Part shown: in pieces, positions 32,791-42,219 of the stretch
Position numbering within the stretch: the first letter of the stretch is position 1
Layout of the letters: every line of letters starts with the position of its first letter
Assembly (NCBI RefSeq): GCF_030010415.1
Contig: NZ_JASCSA010000007.1
Length of the DNA stretch: 64,000 nucleotides
Direction: 5' to 3' (one strand)
Origin: Cobetia amphilecti
Lineage (GTDB): Bacteria > Pseudomonadota > Gammaproteobacteria > Pseudomonadales > Halomonadaceae
Notes under the pieces: model-generated
The model's database searches: none
What the model saw: only the letters and a program-made list of their open reading frames with translations
Told to the model about the DNA's origin: nothing
Made by a program: the position numbers and the translations under genes

Positions 32791-32799
32791 GTTGCCCGT

Positions 32800-32833
32800 T
32801 CGTCACGGTATTGTCATCGGGCTCGCGTATCAC
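32800..32833 (+). promoter_or_regulatory. Pho box and -10 for phoX
   Basis: TCGTCAC (32800-32806), GGTA, TTGTCAT (32811-32817) matches the two-repeat Pho box layout (CTGTCAT, four bases, CTGTCAT), with 11 of 14 positions in agreement if C is allowed at the last position. Ten bases further on is TATCAC (32828-32833), the spacing expected when PhoB replaces the -35. It lies about 75 bases before the phoX ATG. Confidence 0.55.
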
Positions 32834-32908
32834 TCTTGTTGCCTTCGGCATGCCCTCAAGGGACATGCCTGAACAGAACAACCCGAAACCTGACTACGGG
32901 GAAGCGAC

Positions 32909-35050
32909 ATGAGCAAGGAAATCGAAGACCATCGCCTGCTTAATCCCAGCAGCAACGAGACGTTCTCATCCGTCATCGAACGACACATCTCGCGTCGTCG
33001 TGTCCTGCAGGGTGGCCTGGGCATGGCGGCTGCCAGCATGCTGGGCGGTTTCGGTCTTGCGGGGCTGAGCACCACGGCCAACGCCGCCAGCAACGCTGCG
33101 GGCGAGAAGACGGCTCTGGCACTGGCCTTCGAATCGATCAAGGGTTCACGCACGGATGCAGTCGTGGTTCCCAAGGGGTATACCGCACAGGTGCTGGCGC
33201 CGTGGGGCACGCCGCTCAATGCCAAGGCACCCAAGTGGAGCAAGGATTTGGCGATGACGCCGGAGATCCAGCTCAACACCGTCGGCATGCATCACGATGG
33301 CATGCACAACTTCGCCTTGAGCGACGGCACGGCCTCCAGCAACTTCCTGCTGGTCATGAACAACGAATACATCGATCAGGATGCTCTGTGGGCACCCAAG
33401 GGCGGCGCGACCAATGCGGATTCCGGCAAGCGTCCGGCCGATGAAGTGCGCACCGAGATCAATGCCCATGGCGTGACCATCGTCGAGGTCAAGAAGGCCA
33501 GCAACGGCAAGTGGGAAGTGGTGGGCGATTCGCGCTACAACCGCCGCTACACCAGCGCCAGCGAAATGAAGCTGAGCGGCCCGGTAGCGGGCAGCGATTA
33601 CGTCAAGACGGCCTTCTCGCCGGATGGCATGCGCACCCGTGGTACCAACAACAACTGCGCCAACGGCTACACCCCGTGGGGCACCTACCTGACCTGCGAA
33701 GAGAACTGGCCGGGTTACTTCGTCAAGCGCAGCGATCGTCAGCTCGATGACAACCGCATCGGCATCGAGACCGAGCGTGGCCGCTATGGCTGGGAAACCG
33801 CCGCCGGGGATGCCAGTGAAGTCGATGGCGAGTTCGCGCGTTTCGACAACACGCCGACGGCAGACAGCGCCGACAAGGATTACCGCAACGAACCGCGGAC
33901 CTTCGGCTATATCGTCGAGATCGATCCCTACACCGGCGAGCAGGCCATCAAGCGCACCGCGCTGGGCCGCTTCCGTCACGAAGGTTGCTGGCCGGGCAAG
34001 CTGGTCGAGGGTGAGCCGGTGGTCTTCTACTCCGGTCACGATTCGCGCAACGAGTACATCTACAAGTTCGTGTCGGACGCCAAGTGGGACGCCGCTGATG
34101 CCCGTGGCGCCGGTGACTTCAAGGACCGCCTGGCGATCGGCGACAAGTACCTGGACAAGGGCACGCTGTATGTCGCCCAGTTCTCCGCCGATGGCACCGG
34201 CACGTGGCTCAAGCTGACCCCGGACGCCGTGACCAAGGATGGCCGCACCCTGGCCGAGGCACTGGGGCTGGCGGCCGATGACCTGGCTGGCATCATCATC
34301 CACACCACCGATGCGGCTGACCTGATGGGTGCGACCCCGATGGACCGTCCGGAGTGGGGCGCGGTGGACCCGGTGTCCGGTGAGGTCTACATGACGCTGA
34401 CCAACAACTCCAAGCGCACCGAGGAAGGCACTGATGCCGCCTTCACCAACGATGGCACCGCCATCGAGGAGCCGGGTGTCGGTTACAAGACCGCGCCGAC
34501 CAACGCGGCCAATCCGCGTGGCAACAACGAGGCGGGTCAGATCATCCGCTGGCGTGAAGCGGGCGATCACAAGGCCTTCGATTGGGAGATCTTCGTGTTC
34601 GGCGCAGCGGCCAGCGATGCCGACAACCTGTCCGGCCTGACCGAGATGAACGAGTTCGCCAGCCCCGATGGCCTCTACTTCGACGGCCGCGAAGGACAGG
34701 ACAGCATCCTGTGGATCCAGACCGACAACGGCTACGAAGGCATCACCGAGGTCACCAATGACCAGCTGCTGGCGGTCGTGCCGGCAGGTCTCGAGCAGGC
34801 CGAGGGAGACGCGGCCGTGATCGGTGCCGACAACCAGGCGCAGCTCAAGCGCTTTGCGGTGGGTCCGAATGGTTGTGAAGTCACCGGGATCTTCACCACC
34901 CCGGACAAGACCGCGATGTTCATCAACATCCAGCACCCGGCCAACTGGCCGCAGAGCGATGATGCCACCGCCGAGACCGATGGCAGCGTGCGTGCCCGCG
35001 CCGCGACCGTGGTCATCCAGCGCGAAGACGGCGGCCAGATCGGCGTCTGA
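32909..35050 (+). CDS. phoX: Tat-exported PhoX-family phosphatase (DUF839)
   Basis: Large monomeric alkaline phosphatase of the PhoX type, which uses calcium and iron. The twin-arginine signal SRRRVLQ is at residues 28-34, with a hydrophobic stretch and processing near TTANAASN. Family segments include NTVGMHHDGMHNF, NNCANGYTPWGTYLTCEENW, GRFRHEGCWPGKL, FYSGHDSRNEYIYKFV, MDRPEWGAVDPVSGEVYMTL, NPRGNNEAGQIIRW and FASPDGLYFD. Length is 713 residues. tatABC lies 5 kb away. The Pho box-like site upstream fits phosphate-starvation control. Its acidic composition is normal for halophile exported proteins. Substrate range is not known from sequence. Confidence 0.9.
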   Translation: MSKEIEDHRLLNPSSNETFSSVIERHISRRRVLQGGLGMAAASMLGGFGLAGLSTTANAASNAAGEKTALALAFESIKGSRTDAVVVPKGYTAQVLAPWGTPLNAKAPKWSKDLAMTPEIQLNTVGMHHDGMHNFALSDGTASSNFLLVMNNEYIDQDALWAPKGGATNADSGKRPADEVRTEINAHGVTIVEVKKASNGKWEVVGDSRYNRRYTSASEMKLSGPVAGSDYVKTAFSPDGMRTRGTNNNCANGYTPWGTYLTCEENWPGYFVKRSDRQLDDNRIGIETERGRYGWETAAGDASEVDGEFARFDNTPTADSADKDYRNEPRTFGYIVEIDPYTGEQAIKRTALGRFRHEGCWPGKLVEGEPVVFYSGHDSRNEYIYKFVSDAKWDAADARGAGDFKDRLAIGDKYLDKGTLYVAQFSADGTGTWLKLTPDAVTKDGRTLAEALGLAADDLAGIIIHTTDAADLMGATPMDRPEWGAVDPVSGEVYMTLTNNSKRTEEGTDAAFTNDGTAIEEPGVGYKTAPTNAANPRGNNEAGQIIRWREAGDHKAFDWEIFVFGAAASDADNLSGLTEMNEFASPDGLYFDGREGQDSILWIQTDNGYEGITEVTNDQLLAVVPAGLEQAEGDAAVIGADNQAQLKRFAVGPNGCEVTGIFTTPDKTAMFINIQHPANWPQSDDATAETDGSVRARAATVVIQREDGGQIGV

Positions 35051-35078
35051 TGTAAGCCGCGCGTCAGGTGTGAACGCG

Positions 35079-35110
35079 AAGCCCCCGTATCGATGATACG
35101 GGGGCTTTTT
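35079..35110 (+). terminator. Intrinsic terminator of phoX
   Basis: AAGCCCCCGTATC (35079-35091) pairs with GATACGGGGGCTT (35095-35107) around GAT, followed by TTT. Confidence 0.85.
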
Positions 35111-35185
35111 CATGCGCCTGAATCTGGCCCCGCTTCGCCTGAGGACGCTAGTCGACCAATGGGGTGGAGAGGGAGCCAACGACAA

Positions 35186-35211
35186 CGGCCCCCACGCAAG
35201 CGTGAGGGCCG
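35186..35211 (-). terminator. Terminator downstream of ppk
   Basis: Read on the - strand, CGGCCCTCACGC pairs with GCGTGGGGGCCG with one mismatch and is followed by TTGTCGTTGG. It lies 60 bases after the ppk stop. Confidence 0.6.
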
Positions 35212-35270
35212 AGAGTCCAGCGGTCTGTCTTTAGCTCATCTGATTTGAGCGCTGACCTTGTCGAGCGCGA

Positions 35271-37556
35271 TCAGGCCTTGGCGGCGTAGGCGAACAGCAG
35301 GGTTTCCTGCACGCTGATCGGCTCCGCGTCGCCGGCATCCAGCTGGGTGTAGTGGCCATCGCTTTCCAGACGCCAGCTCTGGCAGTTGTCGACCAGATAG
35401 GTGTCCAGGTCCTTGCGGATACGCTGGGCAAGCTTCTTGTCGAGCAGCGGGAAGCAGGTCTCGACGCGGTGGAACATGTTGCGCTCCATGTAATCCGCGC
35501 TGGAGCACCAGGTTTCCGGCTGACCGGCATTGTGGAAGTGGAAGGTGCGCGTGTGCTCGAGGAAGCGACCGATCACCGAGCGCACGCGGATGTTGTCGGA
35601 AATCCCCGGCACGCCTGGGCGCAGACAGCAGACGCCGCGGATGATCAGGTCACACTGCACGCCAGAACGCGAGGCGCGGTAGAGCGCACGAATCAGCTTG
35701 GGCTCGGTCAGTGAATTGCATTTGACGATGATGTGGGCGCGCTTGCCTTTCTCGGCATTGCGCGCTTCACGGTCGATCATCTCCACCATGCGCTCATGCA
35801 GCGTGAAGGGGGCGTGCAGCAGCTTCTCGATATTGCGCTGCTTGCCCATGCCGGTCAGTTGCTGGAAGACCTTGTGGACGTCCTCGCACAGCGTCTCGTT
35901 GGCGGTCAGCAGGCTGTAATCGGTATACAGGCGCGCCGTCTTGGCATGGTAGTTACCGGTGCCCAGGTGCGCGTAGTGACGCAGCTCGCCGTGTTCACGT
36001 CGCACGATATGCAGCATCTTGGCGTGGGTCTTGTAGGCCATCACGCCGTAGATGACGATGGCGCCGGCTTCCTGCAGGCGCGAGGCCAGCTGCAGGTTAT
36101 CGGCCTCATCGAAGCGCGCCCGCAGCTCGATCACCACGGTGATCTCCTTGCCCTGACGTGCGGCTTCCACCAGCGAGGAGACGATGTTGGAGTCGGCGCC
36201 GGTGCGATAGAGGGTCTGTTTGATGGCCAGCACGTTCGGGTCGCGCGCCGCCTCGGCGAGCAGGTTCTCGACCGGGGAGAAGGACTGGAAGGGGTGATGC
36301 AGCAGGATGTCCTCGCGACGGATCGCATCGAACAGGCTGTTGTCGCCCTTGAGTGCCTTGGGAATGCCCGGAGTGAACGGGGCGTAGAGCAGGTCCTCGC
36401 GGCCGACGTCGCCGATGACTTCCATCAGGCGGTTGAGGTTGACCGGGCCCTTGACCTGATAGAGGTCACGCGTTTCCAGATCGAACTGCTTGAGCAGAAA
36501 GGTGTAGAGCGCTTCCGGGCAGTTGTCGGCCACCTCGAGACGCACCCCGTCGCCGTAGCGGCGTGCCAGCAGCTCGCCACGCAGCGCGGAAGCCAGGTCG
36601 GAGACATCCTCGGCATCCACCGAGAGGTCGGCGTTGCGGGTCAGGCGGAACTGATAGCAGCCCTTGATCTTCATGCCCGGGAACAGCTCCTGGGCGTGAG
36701 CGTGGATCATCGAGGACAGGAAGACGTATTCGGTGTACCCCAGCTCGACGAGGCCATCCGGGATGCGGATCAGGCGCGGCAGTGAGCGCGGGGCCGGCAG
36801 GATGGCCAGGCCACCTTCACGACCGAAGGCATCCTTGCCTTCCAGCTCGACGATGAAGTTGAGGCTCTTGTTGACCAGGCGCGGGAACGGGTGCGACGGG
36901 TCGAGACCGATCGGGCTGATGACCGGCTGGATCTCTTCCTCGAAGTAATCGCGTACCCAGGCCTTCTGGGCATCGTTCCACTGATTGCGGCGACGGAAGC
37001 GGATGTGCTGCTCTTCCAGCGCGGGGATCAGGTCCTCGTTGAGCATGCGGTACTGGCGTTCGACCTGCTCATGCGTGATGCGGGACACCTCATCGAGCAC
37101 CTTGCTCGGCAGCATGCCGTCACAGCCGGGGTCGGTGCGATCGAAGGCGATCTGATGCTTGAGACCCGCCACGCGAATCTCGAAGAACTCGTCCATGTTG
37201 GACGTGAAGATCAGCAGGAACATCAAGCGGTTGAGCAGCGGATGCGAGGTATCCTTGGCCTGCTCGAGTACGCGGATGTTGAATTGCAGGTTGGACAGCT
37301 CGCGATTGAAGTACAGCGCCGGATCAGCGAGATCAGCCTCGGGGGAGGGAGTGGCCTTGGCATGGATACCGGTACGCGTCCGGTTGACGCGCAGGGGCAG
37401 CGGCTCCTGAGCCGGCGGCTCATCCGCCGCCAGCTCGATCTCGCCTTCCCGTGGGGTGGATGCTGCCTTGGGGGCAGCATCCTTGTCGCGACTGTCAGCG
37501 ACTTCCGGCAGGGTCGCCGTGTTGTTGTCGGTGTCTTGCTTGGGCGTCTGTTCCAT
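35271..37556 (-). CDS. ppk: Polyphosphate kinase 1
   Basis: Makes long-chain inorganic polyphosphate from ATP. The core starts with YFNRELSNLQFNIRVLEQA and includes FTSNMDEFFEIRVAGL, LLHHPFQSFSPVE, VVIELRARFDEADN, and the autophosphorylated-histidine region YKTHAKMLHIVRREHG followed by HYAHLGTGNYHAKTARLYTD. About 70 extra low-complexity N-terminal residues precede the core. ATG 37556 is preceded by GGAG at six bases; other in-frame starts are 37559, 37568 and 37592. The gene gives 761 residues (E. coli 688). It follows hemB at short range, the same neighbour as in Pseudomonas, but ppx is not adjacent. Confidence 0.94.
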   Translation of the reverse strand: MEQTPKQDTDNNTATLPEVADSRDKDAAPKAASTPREGEIELAADEPPAQEPLPLRVNRTRTGIHAKATPSPEADLADPALYFNRELSNLQFNIRVLEQAKDTSHPLLNRLMFLLIFTSNMDEFFEIRVAGLKHQIAFDRTDPGCDGMLPSKVLDEVSRITHEQVERQYRMLNEDLIPALEEQHIRFRRRNQWNDAQKAWVRDYFEEEIQPVISPIGLDPSHPFPRLVNKSLNFIVELEGKDAFGREGGLAILPAPRSLPRLIRIPDGLVELGYTEYVFLSSMIHAHAQELFPGMKIKGCYQFRLTRNADLSVDAEDVSDLASALRGELLARRYGDGVRLEVADNCPEALYTFLLKQFDLETRDLYQVKGPVNLNRLMEVIGDVGREDLLYAPFTPGIPKALKGDNSLFDAIRREDILLHHPFQSFSPVENLLAEAARDPNVLAIKQTLYRTGADSNIVSSLVEAARQGKEITVVIELRARFDEADNLQLASRLQEAGAIVIYGVMAYKTHAKMLHIVRREHGELRHYAHLGTGNYHAKTARLYTDYSLLTANETLCEDVHKVFQQLTGMGKQRNIEKLLHAPFTLHERMVEMIDREARNAEKGKRAHIIVKCNSLTEPKLIRALYRASRSGVQCDLIIRGVCCLRPGVPGISDNIRVRSVIGRFLEHTRTFHFHNAGQPETWCSSADYMERNMFHRVETCFPLLDKKLAQRIRKDLDTYLVDNCQSWRLESDGHYTQLDAGDAEPISVQETLLFAYAAKA

Positions 37557-37604
37557 CATCAACTCCATGATCCCGGTCAGCCGCATCCGCAATGGCCGGG
37601 GTTG

Positions 37605-38624
<1,020 letters not shown>

Positions 38625-39277
38625 GAAATGCTCTCCGGGTCGGGTGGTCCGCTCCCGTGATGGTCGCAGGCAGTCTAGGTCTATAATATTTCATTAATAT
38701 TACAGTGATGCCAGCGGTCATGGGGCAAGGCCGGTCACGTGAGGTGCCAGCAGGGGCTGAACATGACGACAAGGCGTCTGTCGGGCGACGAGAAGGCCTG
38801 GCTTGCGGCCTGCAAGTGGGTGGCCCGTGACGGGAGCCGTCGTCCCTGTGGCAGGGTCAATTGAGTATATCAGCGTTGACTTGTGGCCACAGGCGCAGGA
38901 GATGTGTCGCGGTGTCGCGCCTCATGCACGCCCCGTATGGGGCGGGTGTGTGGGGCTGCAAGACGAGTCCGGACACCGCGGCAAGCCTCCGGCACCAGAG
39001 CCTTGATGGCATACGAGTGGACGAGGAGCAGCACTTGAGTTGTGCCAGGGCCGCCCATAGTCTTGAGAGGATGCGCAGTGACATTCCTCGCCTGCACGCC
39101 TGTCACTGTCTGCCGCGTGGCGGTCGCGCAGCTTCGGTGCCGCTGAAGCGTCTCGCGCCTGGCATGACGCCGGGCATGAAATGAGGCTCGGCATTCGAAT
39201 CAGTCACGCGCTTGTATTAGTCTTTTCTGACCTGTCCGGCAATCGCCGCGCACAGCTCATCGTCAATGGAGTAACCC
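38625..39277. other. Divergent hemB-elbB intergenic region
   Basis: About 650 bases without a firm gene. An AT-rich island at 38681-38703 holds TATAAT on the + strand (38682-38687) and TATTAT on the - strand, plus inverted AATATT copies, so it probably contains the hemB promoter. The rest is ordinary high-GC sequence. One small frame with a ribosome site is listed separately. No RNA gene was recognised. Confidence 0.4.
38763..38864 (+). CDS. Possible 33-aa small protein
   Basis: ATG 38763 follows AGGGG (38752-38756) at six bases and ends at TGA 38862-38864. The product is basic, with MTTRRLSGDEKAWLAACKW at the start. A TATAAT lies 75 bases upstream. Nothing else supports it, and it could be chance. 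Confidence 0.2.
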   Translation: MTTRRLSGDEKAWLAACKWVARDGSRRPCGRVN

Positions 39278-39964
39278 ATGACCAAGCAGGTAGCCCTGAT
39301 CCTTTCCGGTTGCGGTGTCTTTGATGGCTCCGAGATCTATGAAACTACCCTGACGCTGCTGCGTCTCGATCAGCTGGGCATTGCCTATGAGTGCTTTGCA
39401 CCGGATGTCGCGCAGCATCACGTGATCAATCACGGCACTGGCGACGAGATGGAGGAGACCCGCAACGTACTGGTCGAGTCCGCGCGTCTGGCACGTGGCA
39501 AGGTGCGCCCGCTGGAAGAGCTGTCAGCGGACGACTTCGATGCGCTGATCCTGCCCGGCGGCTTCGGCGCCGCCAAGAATCTGTGTGACTTTGCCGTCAA
39601 GGGTGAGGACCTCGAGCTCGTCGCGGGCCTGCAGGAAGCGGTGCAGCCCTTCCACGCGGCCGGCAAGCCGATCGGCGTGATGTGCATCGCGCCGGTGATG
39701 GTGCCCAAGCTGCTGGGGGAAGGCATCTCGGTCACCATCGGCAACGACGCCAGTGTCTCCGGGGCGATCAGTGCCCAGGGCGGCCTGCACAAGAGCTGTG
39801 AGGTGACGGACATCGTCGTCGACGCCGCCAACCGTGTCGTCACCACTCCGGCCTACCTGCTGGCGGAGCGCATCAGCGAAGCGGCCCAGGGCATCTTCAA
39901 GCTGGTCGAGCGCATCGATAGCTGGATCGAGGACGACAAGGCGCGTGCCGCCGAGCAGGACTGA
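39278..39964 (+). CDS. elbB: ElbB, DJ-1/PfpI-type glyoxalase
   Basis: Member of the DJ-1/PfpI superfamily close to E. coli ElbB, which has glyoxalase activity and was linked to isoprenoid synthesis. VALILSGCGVFDGSEIYE is the family start, ALILPGGFGAAKNLCDFA the central loop, and GVMCIAPVMVPKL holds the nucleophilic-elbow cysteine. Length is 228 residues (E. coli 217). TGGAG precedes ATG 39278. It stands alone and is closed by a 17-pair terminator. The physiological role is uncertain. Confidence 0.92.
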   Translation: MTKQVALILSGCGVFDGSEIYETTLTLLRLDQLGIAYECFAPDVAQHHVINHGTGDEMEETRNVLVESARLARGKVRPLEELSADDFDALILPGGFGAAKNLCDFAVKGEDLELVAGLQEAVQPFHAAGKPIGVMCIAPVMVPKLLGEGISVTIGNDASVSGAISAQGGLHKSCEVTDIVVDAANRVVTTPAYLLAERISEAAQGIFKLVERIDSWIEDDKARAAEQD

Positions 39965-40041
39965 CCTTGACACGCCGGTGCGTCTGGCGTGATAGCGCGT
40001 GGCTGGTGTGAGCAAGTTCCCTGGAAGCACAAAGCCCCCAG

Positions 40042-40085
40042 AAACAGAAAGCCCCGCCGGTGACCCGGCGGGGCTTTCTGTTTTT
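40042..40085. terminator. Bidirectional terminator, elbB(+) / tatC(-)
   Basis: A perfect 17-pair stem (40044-40060 with 40065-40081) around TGAC, flanked by AAA and TTTT. One of the strongest terminators in the window. Confidence 0.92.
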
Positions 40086-40123
40086 ATGCTCTGATTCTGA
40101 TGCCCGATTGCAGGCAGCCACGT

Positions 40124-40915
40124 TCAGGGCGCTTCCTGCGATGCCTCATCGTCTGAGGCCGCACGACGGCGCTTGAAGAGGCGCGAGGCCAGAATGCCAA
40201 CCTCGAACAGCAGCCACATCGGAATCGCCAGCAGCGACTGCGAGATCACGTCCGGCGGTGTCAGCAGCATGCCGACCACGAAGCAGGCGATCACGATATA
40301 GGGGCGCTTCTTGCTCAGTGCCTCCACCGTGGTCGCGCCGGTCCAGATCAGCAGGAAGGTGGCGATGGGGATCTCGAAGGCCACCCCGAAGGCGAAGAAC
40401 AGCTTGAGGACAAAATTCAGGTACTGATTGATGTCCGTCATGATCGCCACGTTCTCGGGGCCCGTGGTGGTGAAGAACTGGAACAGCAGCGGGAACACCA
40501 CGTAGTAGGCGAAGGCCGCCCCGGCATAGAACAGCAGGATGCTGGAGGCCAGCAGCGGCAGGGCCAACGCCTTCTCGTTCTCATAGAGGCCCGGCGCGAT
40601 GAACGCCCAGGCCTGATAGAGCACGGCGGGAATCGCCAGGAACAGCGCCACCACCAATGTCAGCTTGAAAGGCGCCAGGAAGGGCGAGGCCACTTCGGTG
40701 GCGATCATCTGCGAACCCGGTGGCAGCAATGCCATCAGCGGTTCGGCGACATACAGGTAGATCTGGTTGGAGAAGCCGTACAGCGCGGCGAATACCACCA
40801 GCACCACCAGGGTGGCGCGCAGCAAGCGCGAGCGTAGCTCGATCAGGTGCTCGATGAGCGGCGCATGTGCGGCGTCGCCCTGACCACCTGACGGTGAGGC
40901 ATGTGGATCACTCAT
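40124..40915 (-). CDS. tatC: Sec-independent translocase subunit TatC
   Basis: Six-helix inner-membrane receptor for twin-arginine signal peptides. LIEHLIELRSRLLRATLV is the conserved N-terminal cytoplasmic part; EVASPFLAPFKLTLVVALFL, PGLYENEKALALPLL and GVAFEIPIATFLLIW are typical of the helices and loops. Length is 263 residues (E. coli 258). The ATG shares one base with the tatB stop. phoX, 5 kb away, encodes an obvious Tat substrate. Confidence 0.96.
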   Translation of the reverse strand: MSDPHASPSGGQGDAAHAPLIEHLIELRSRLLRATLVVLVVFAALYGFSNQIYLYVAEPLMALLPPGSQMIATEVASPFLAPFKLTLVVALFLAIPAVLYQAWAFIAPGLYENEKALALPLLASSILLFYAGAAFAYYVVFPLLFQFFTTTGPENVAIMTDINQYLNFVLKLFFAFGVAFEIPIATFLLIWTGATTVEALSKKRPYIVIACFVVGMLLTPPDVISQSLLAIPMWLLFEVGILASRLFKRRRAASDDEASQEAP

Positions 40916-41313
40916 CAGGAACGTGGCTCTCGTGATTCACGGGTGTCGGAAGCAGTGCTCGGCTCGGTGGCCGGCGCACCATTCTCGGCAGGGCGGGGGC
41001 TGGTCTCAGCGCCGGAGGCGCCTGCATCGCGGGACGTGCTGGACTCGGTGATGCCGCGCTCGACATCGCGTGCCTCGTTGCGCGCATGAGCGAGCGTCTC
41101 ATCGAGCTGCTTCTTCTGCTCGTTGAGCGTCTGACGCAGTTCCTCGGCTTCCAGCTGGGCACTGATTTCCTGCTGAATGCCCGAGACACTGCGCTTGATG
41201 CGTCCCAGCCACAATCCCGCAGTGCGGGCGGCCCGGGGCAGACGCTCCGGGCCGAGCACGATCAGCGCCAGCAGCGCGATCAATGCCAGTTCAAAAAAGC
41301 CGATATCGAACAT
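40915..41313 (-). CDS. tatB: Sec-independent translocase subunit TatB
   Basis: Single-helix partner of TatC. MFDIGFFELALIALLALIVL is the membrane helix with the TatB-type Glu, followed by the GPERLPRAAR hinge and a long amphipathic helix. The last 50 residues or so are Ser/Pro/Thr/Glu-rich and probably disordered. Length is 132 residues (E. coli 171). It overlaps tatC by one base and follows tatA by five. Confidence 0.95.
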   Translation of the reverse strand: MFDIGFFELALIALLALIVLGPERLPRAARTAGLWLGRIKRSVSGIQQEISAQLEAEELRQTLNEQKKQLDETLAHARNEARDVERGITESSTSRDAGASGAETSPRPAENGAPATEPSTASDTRESREPRS

Positions 41314-41318
41314 GCGGG

Positions 41319-41573
41319 TTACGAGCGCTTGTCAGCGGTATCGCGGCTCTCGGCCTCGACATCGATGGTGTCGCCACGCTTTTCCTCATGCGCGACCTTC
41401 TGCTGGGCAGTCGGCTCGTCGCTCTTCTTCTCTTCTTCCTTCATCGCGCCCTTGAAGCCCTTCACGGCACCGCCGAGATCAGAGCCGACGTTGCGCAGCT
41501 TCTTGGTCCCGAAGATCAGGATGATGATGCCGAGCACGATGAGAAGCTGCCAGATACTGATGCCACCTAACAT
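41319..41573 (-). CDS. tatA: Sec-independent translocase subunit TatA
   Basis: Pore-forming Tat component. GISIWQLLIVLGIIILIFG is the membrane helix, FGTKKLRNVGSDLGGAVKGF the hinge and amphipathic helix, and an acidic, Lys-rich tail follows. Length is 84 residues (E. coli 89). GGAG precedes the ATG. It lies downstream of hisE, as in Pseudomonas. Confidence 0.96.
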   Translation of the reverse strand: MLGGISIWQLLIVLGIIILIFGTKKLRNVGSDLGGAVKGFKGAMKEEEKKSDEPTAQQKVAHEEKRGDTIDVEAESRDTADKRS

Positions 41574-41682
41574 GGGAAATTCTCCATTTGGGCCGCTGAC
41601 ACCGGGTCATTGGGCCTTGAGACTTGCAGGGTGCTGGCACCGCTGCCGGAAAGCCGACTTGCGCCGGAAGAATACGGGTCCT

Positions 41683-42018
41683 TCACTGGCCGCGAGCGGC
41701 CTTTTCATCATGGCCGGAAACACCGAAGCGGCGTGCCAGCTCATCCAGCACTTCCTGATGATCCAGCCCCAGGTGCGACAGCATGACCAGTGAATGGAAC
41801 CACAGGTCAGCGGTCTCACCGATCACGGCACGCTGCGAGTCCACGTCGTCGTGAGCGAAATCCTTGGCGGCCAGTACGGTTTCGGTCGCCTCTTCGCCAA
41901 TCTTCTCCAGTACCTTGTTGAGGCCCTTGTGATGCAGGCTCGCGACATAGGAGGAGGTCGGGTCAGCGTCGCGCCGTTCTGCCAGTACCACTGACAGACG
42001 GTTGAGAATATCACTCAT
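41683..42018 (-). CDS. hisE: Phosphoribosyl-ATP pyrophosphatase
   Basis: Second step of histidine synthesis: PR-ATP to PR-AMP and diphosphate. The all-alpha NTP-pyrophosphohydrolase motifs KIGEEATETVLAAKD and ETADLWFHSLVML carry the metal-binding acids. Length is 111 residues, the stand-alone HisE type. In Pseudomonas the gene hisI sits between ubiB and hisE; here the 200-base gap holds no such gene. AGGAATG lies before the ATG. A TATAAC (- strand, 42131-42136) is a possible -10. Confidence 0.95.
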   Translation of the reverse strand: MSDILNRLSVVLAERRDADPTSSYVASLHHKGLNKVLEKIGEEATETVLAAKDFAHDDVDSQRAVIGETADLWFHSLVMLSHLGLDHQEVLDELARRFGVSGHDEKAARGQ

Positions 42019-42219
42019 GAATCATCATTCCTGAAAGCTTGGGTCTTGCGTTAAGTCATCGAGTTCTGCGCTGACGGCACGCCTTGCACGGCAAACGGCG
42101 CGGCGCGGGCAGGCGACTCAGGATGCAAGTGTTATATGTCATTCATATTGCACTGCGTCCCATGGGGCGGCAAGTGTCGTTGCGCGCCGGGCCAGTCAGG
42201 CCATCATGTCTGCCTGCGG

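Noticed and set aside
33146..35185. 679-codon open frame opposite phoX
   Set aside because: Antisense shadow of a well-supported gene; no recognisable domain and composition typical of reverse-complement codon bias.
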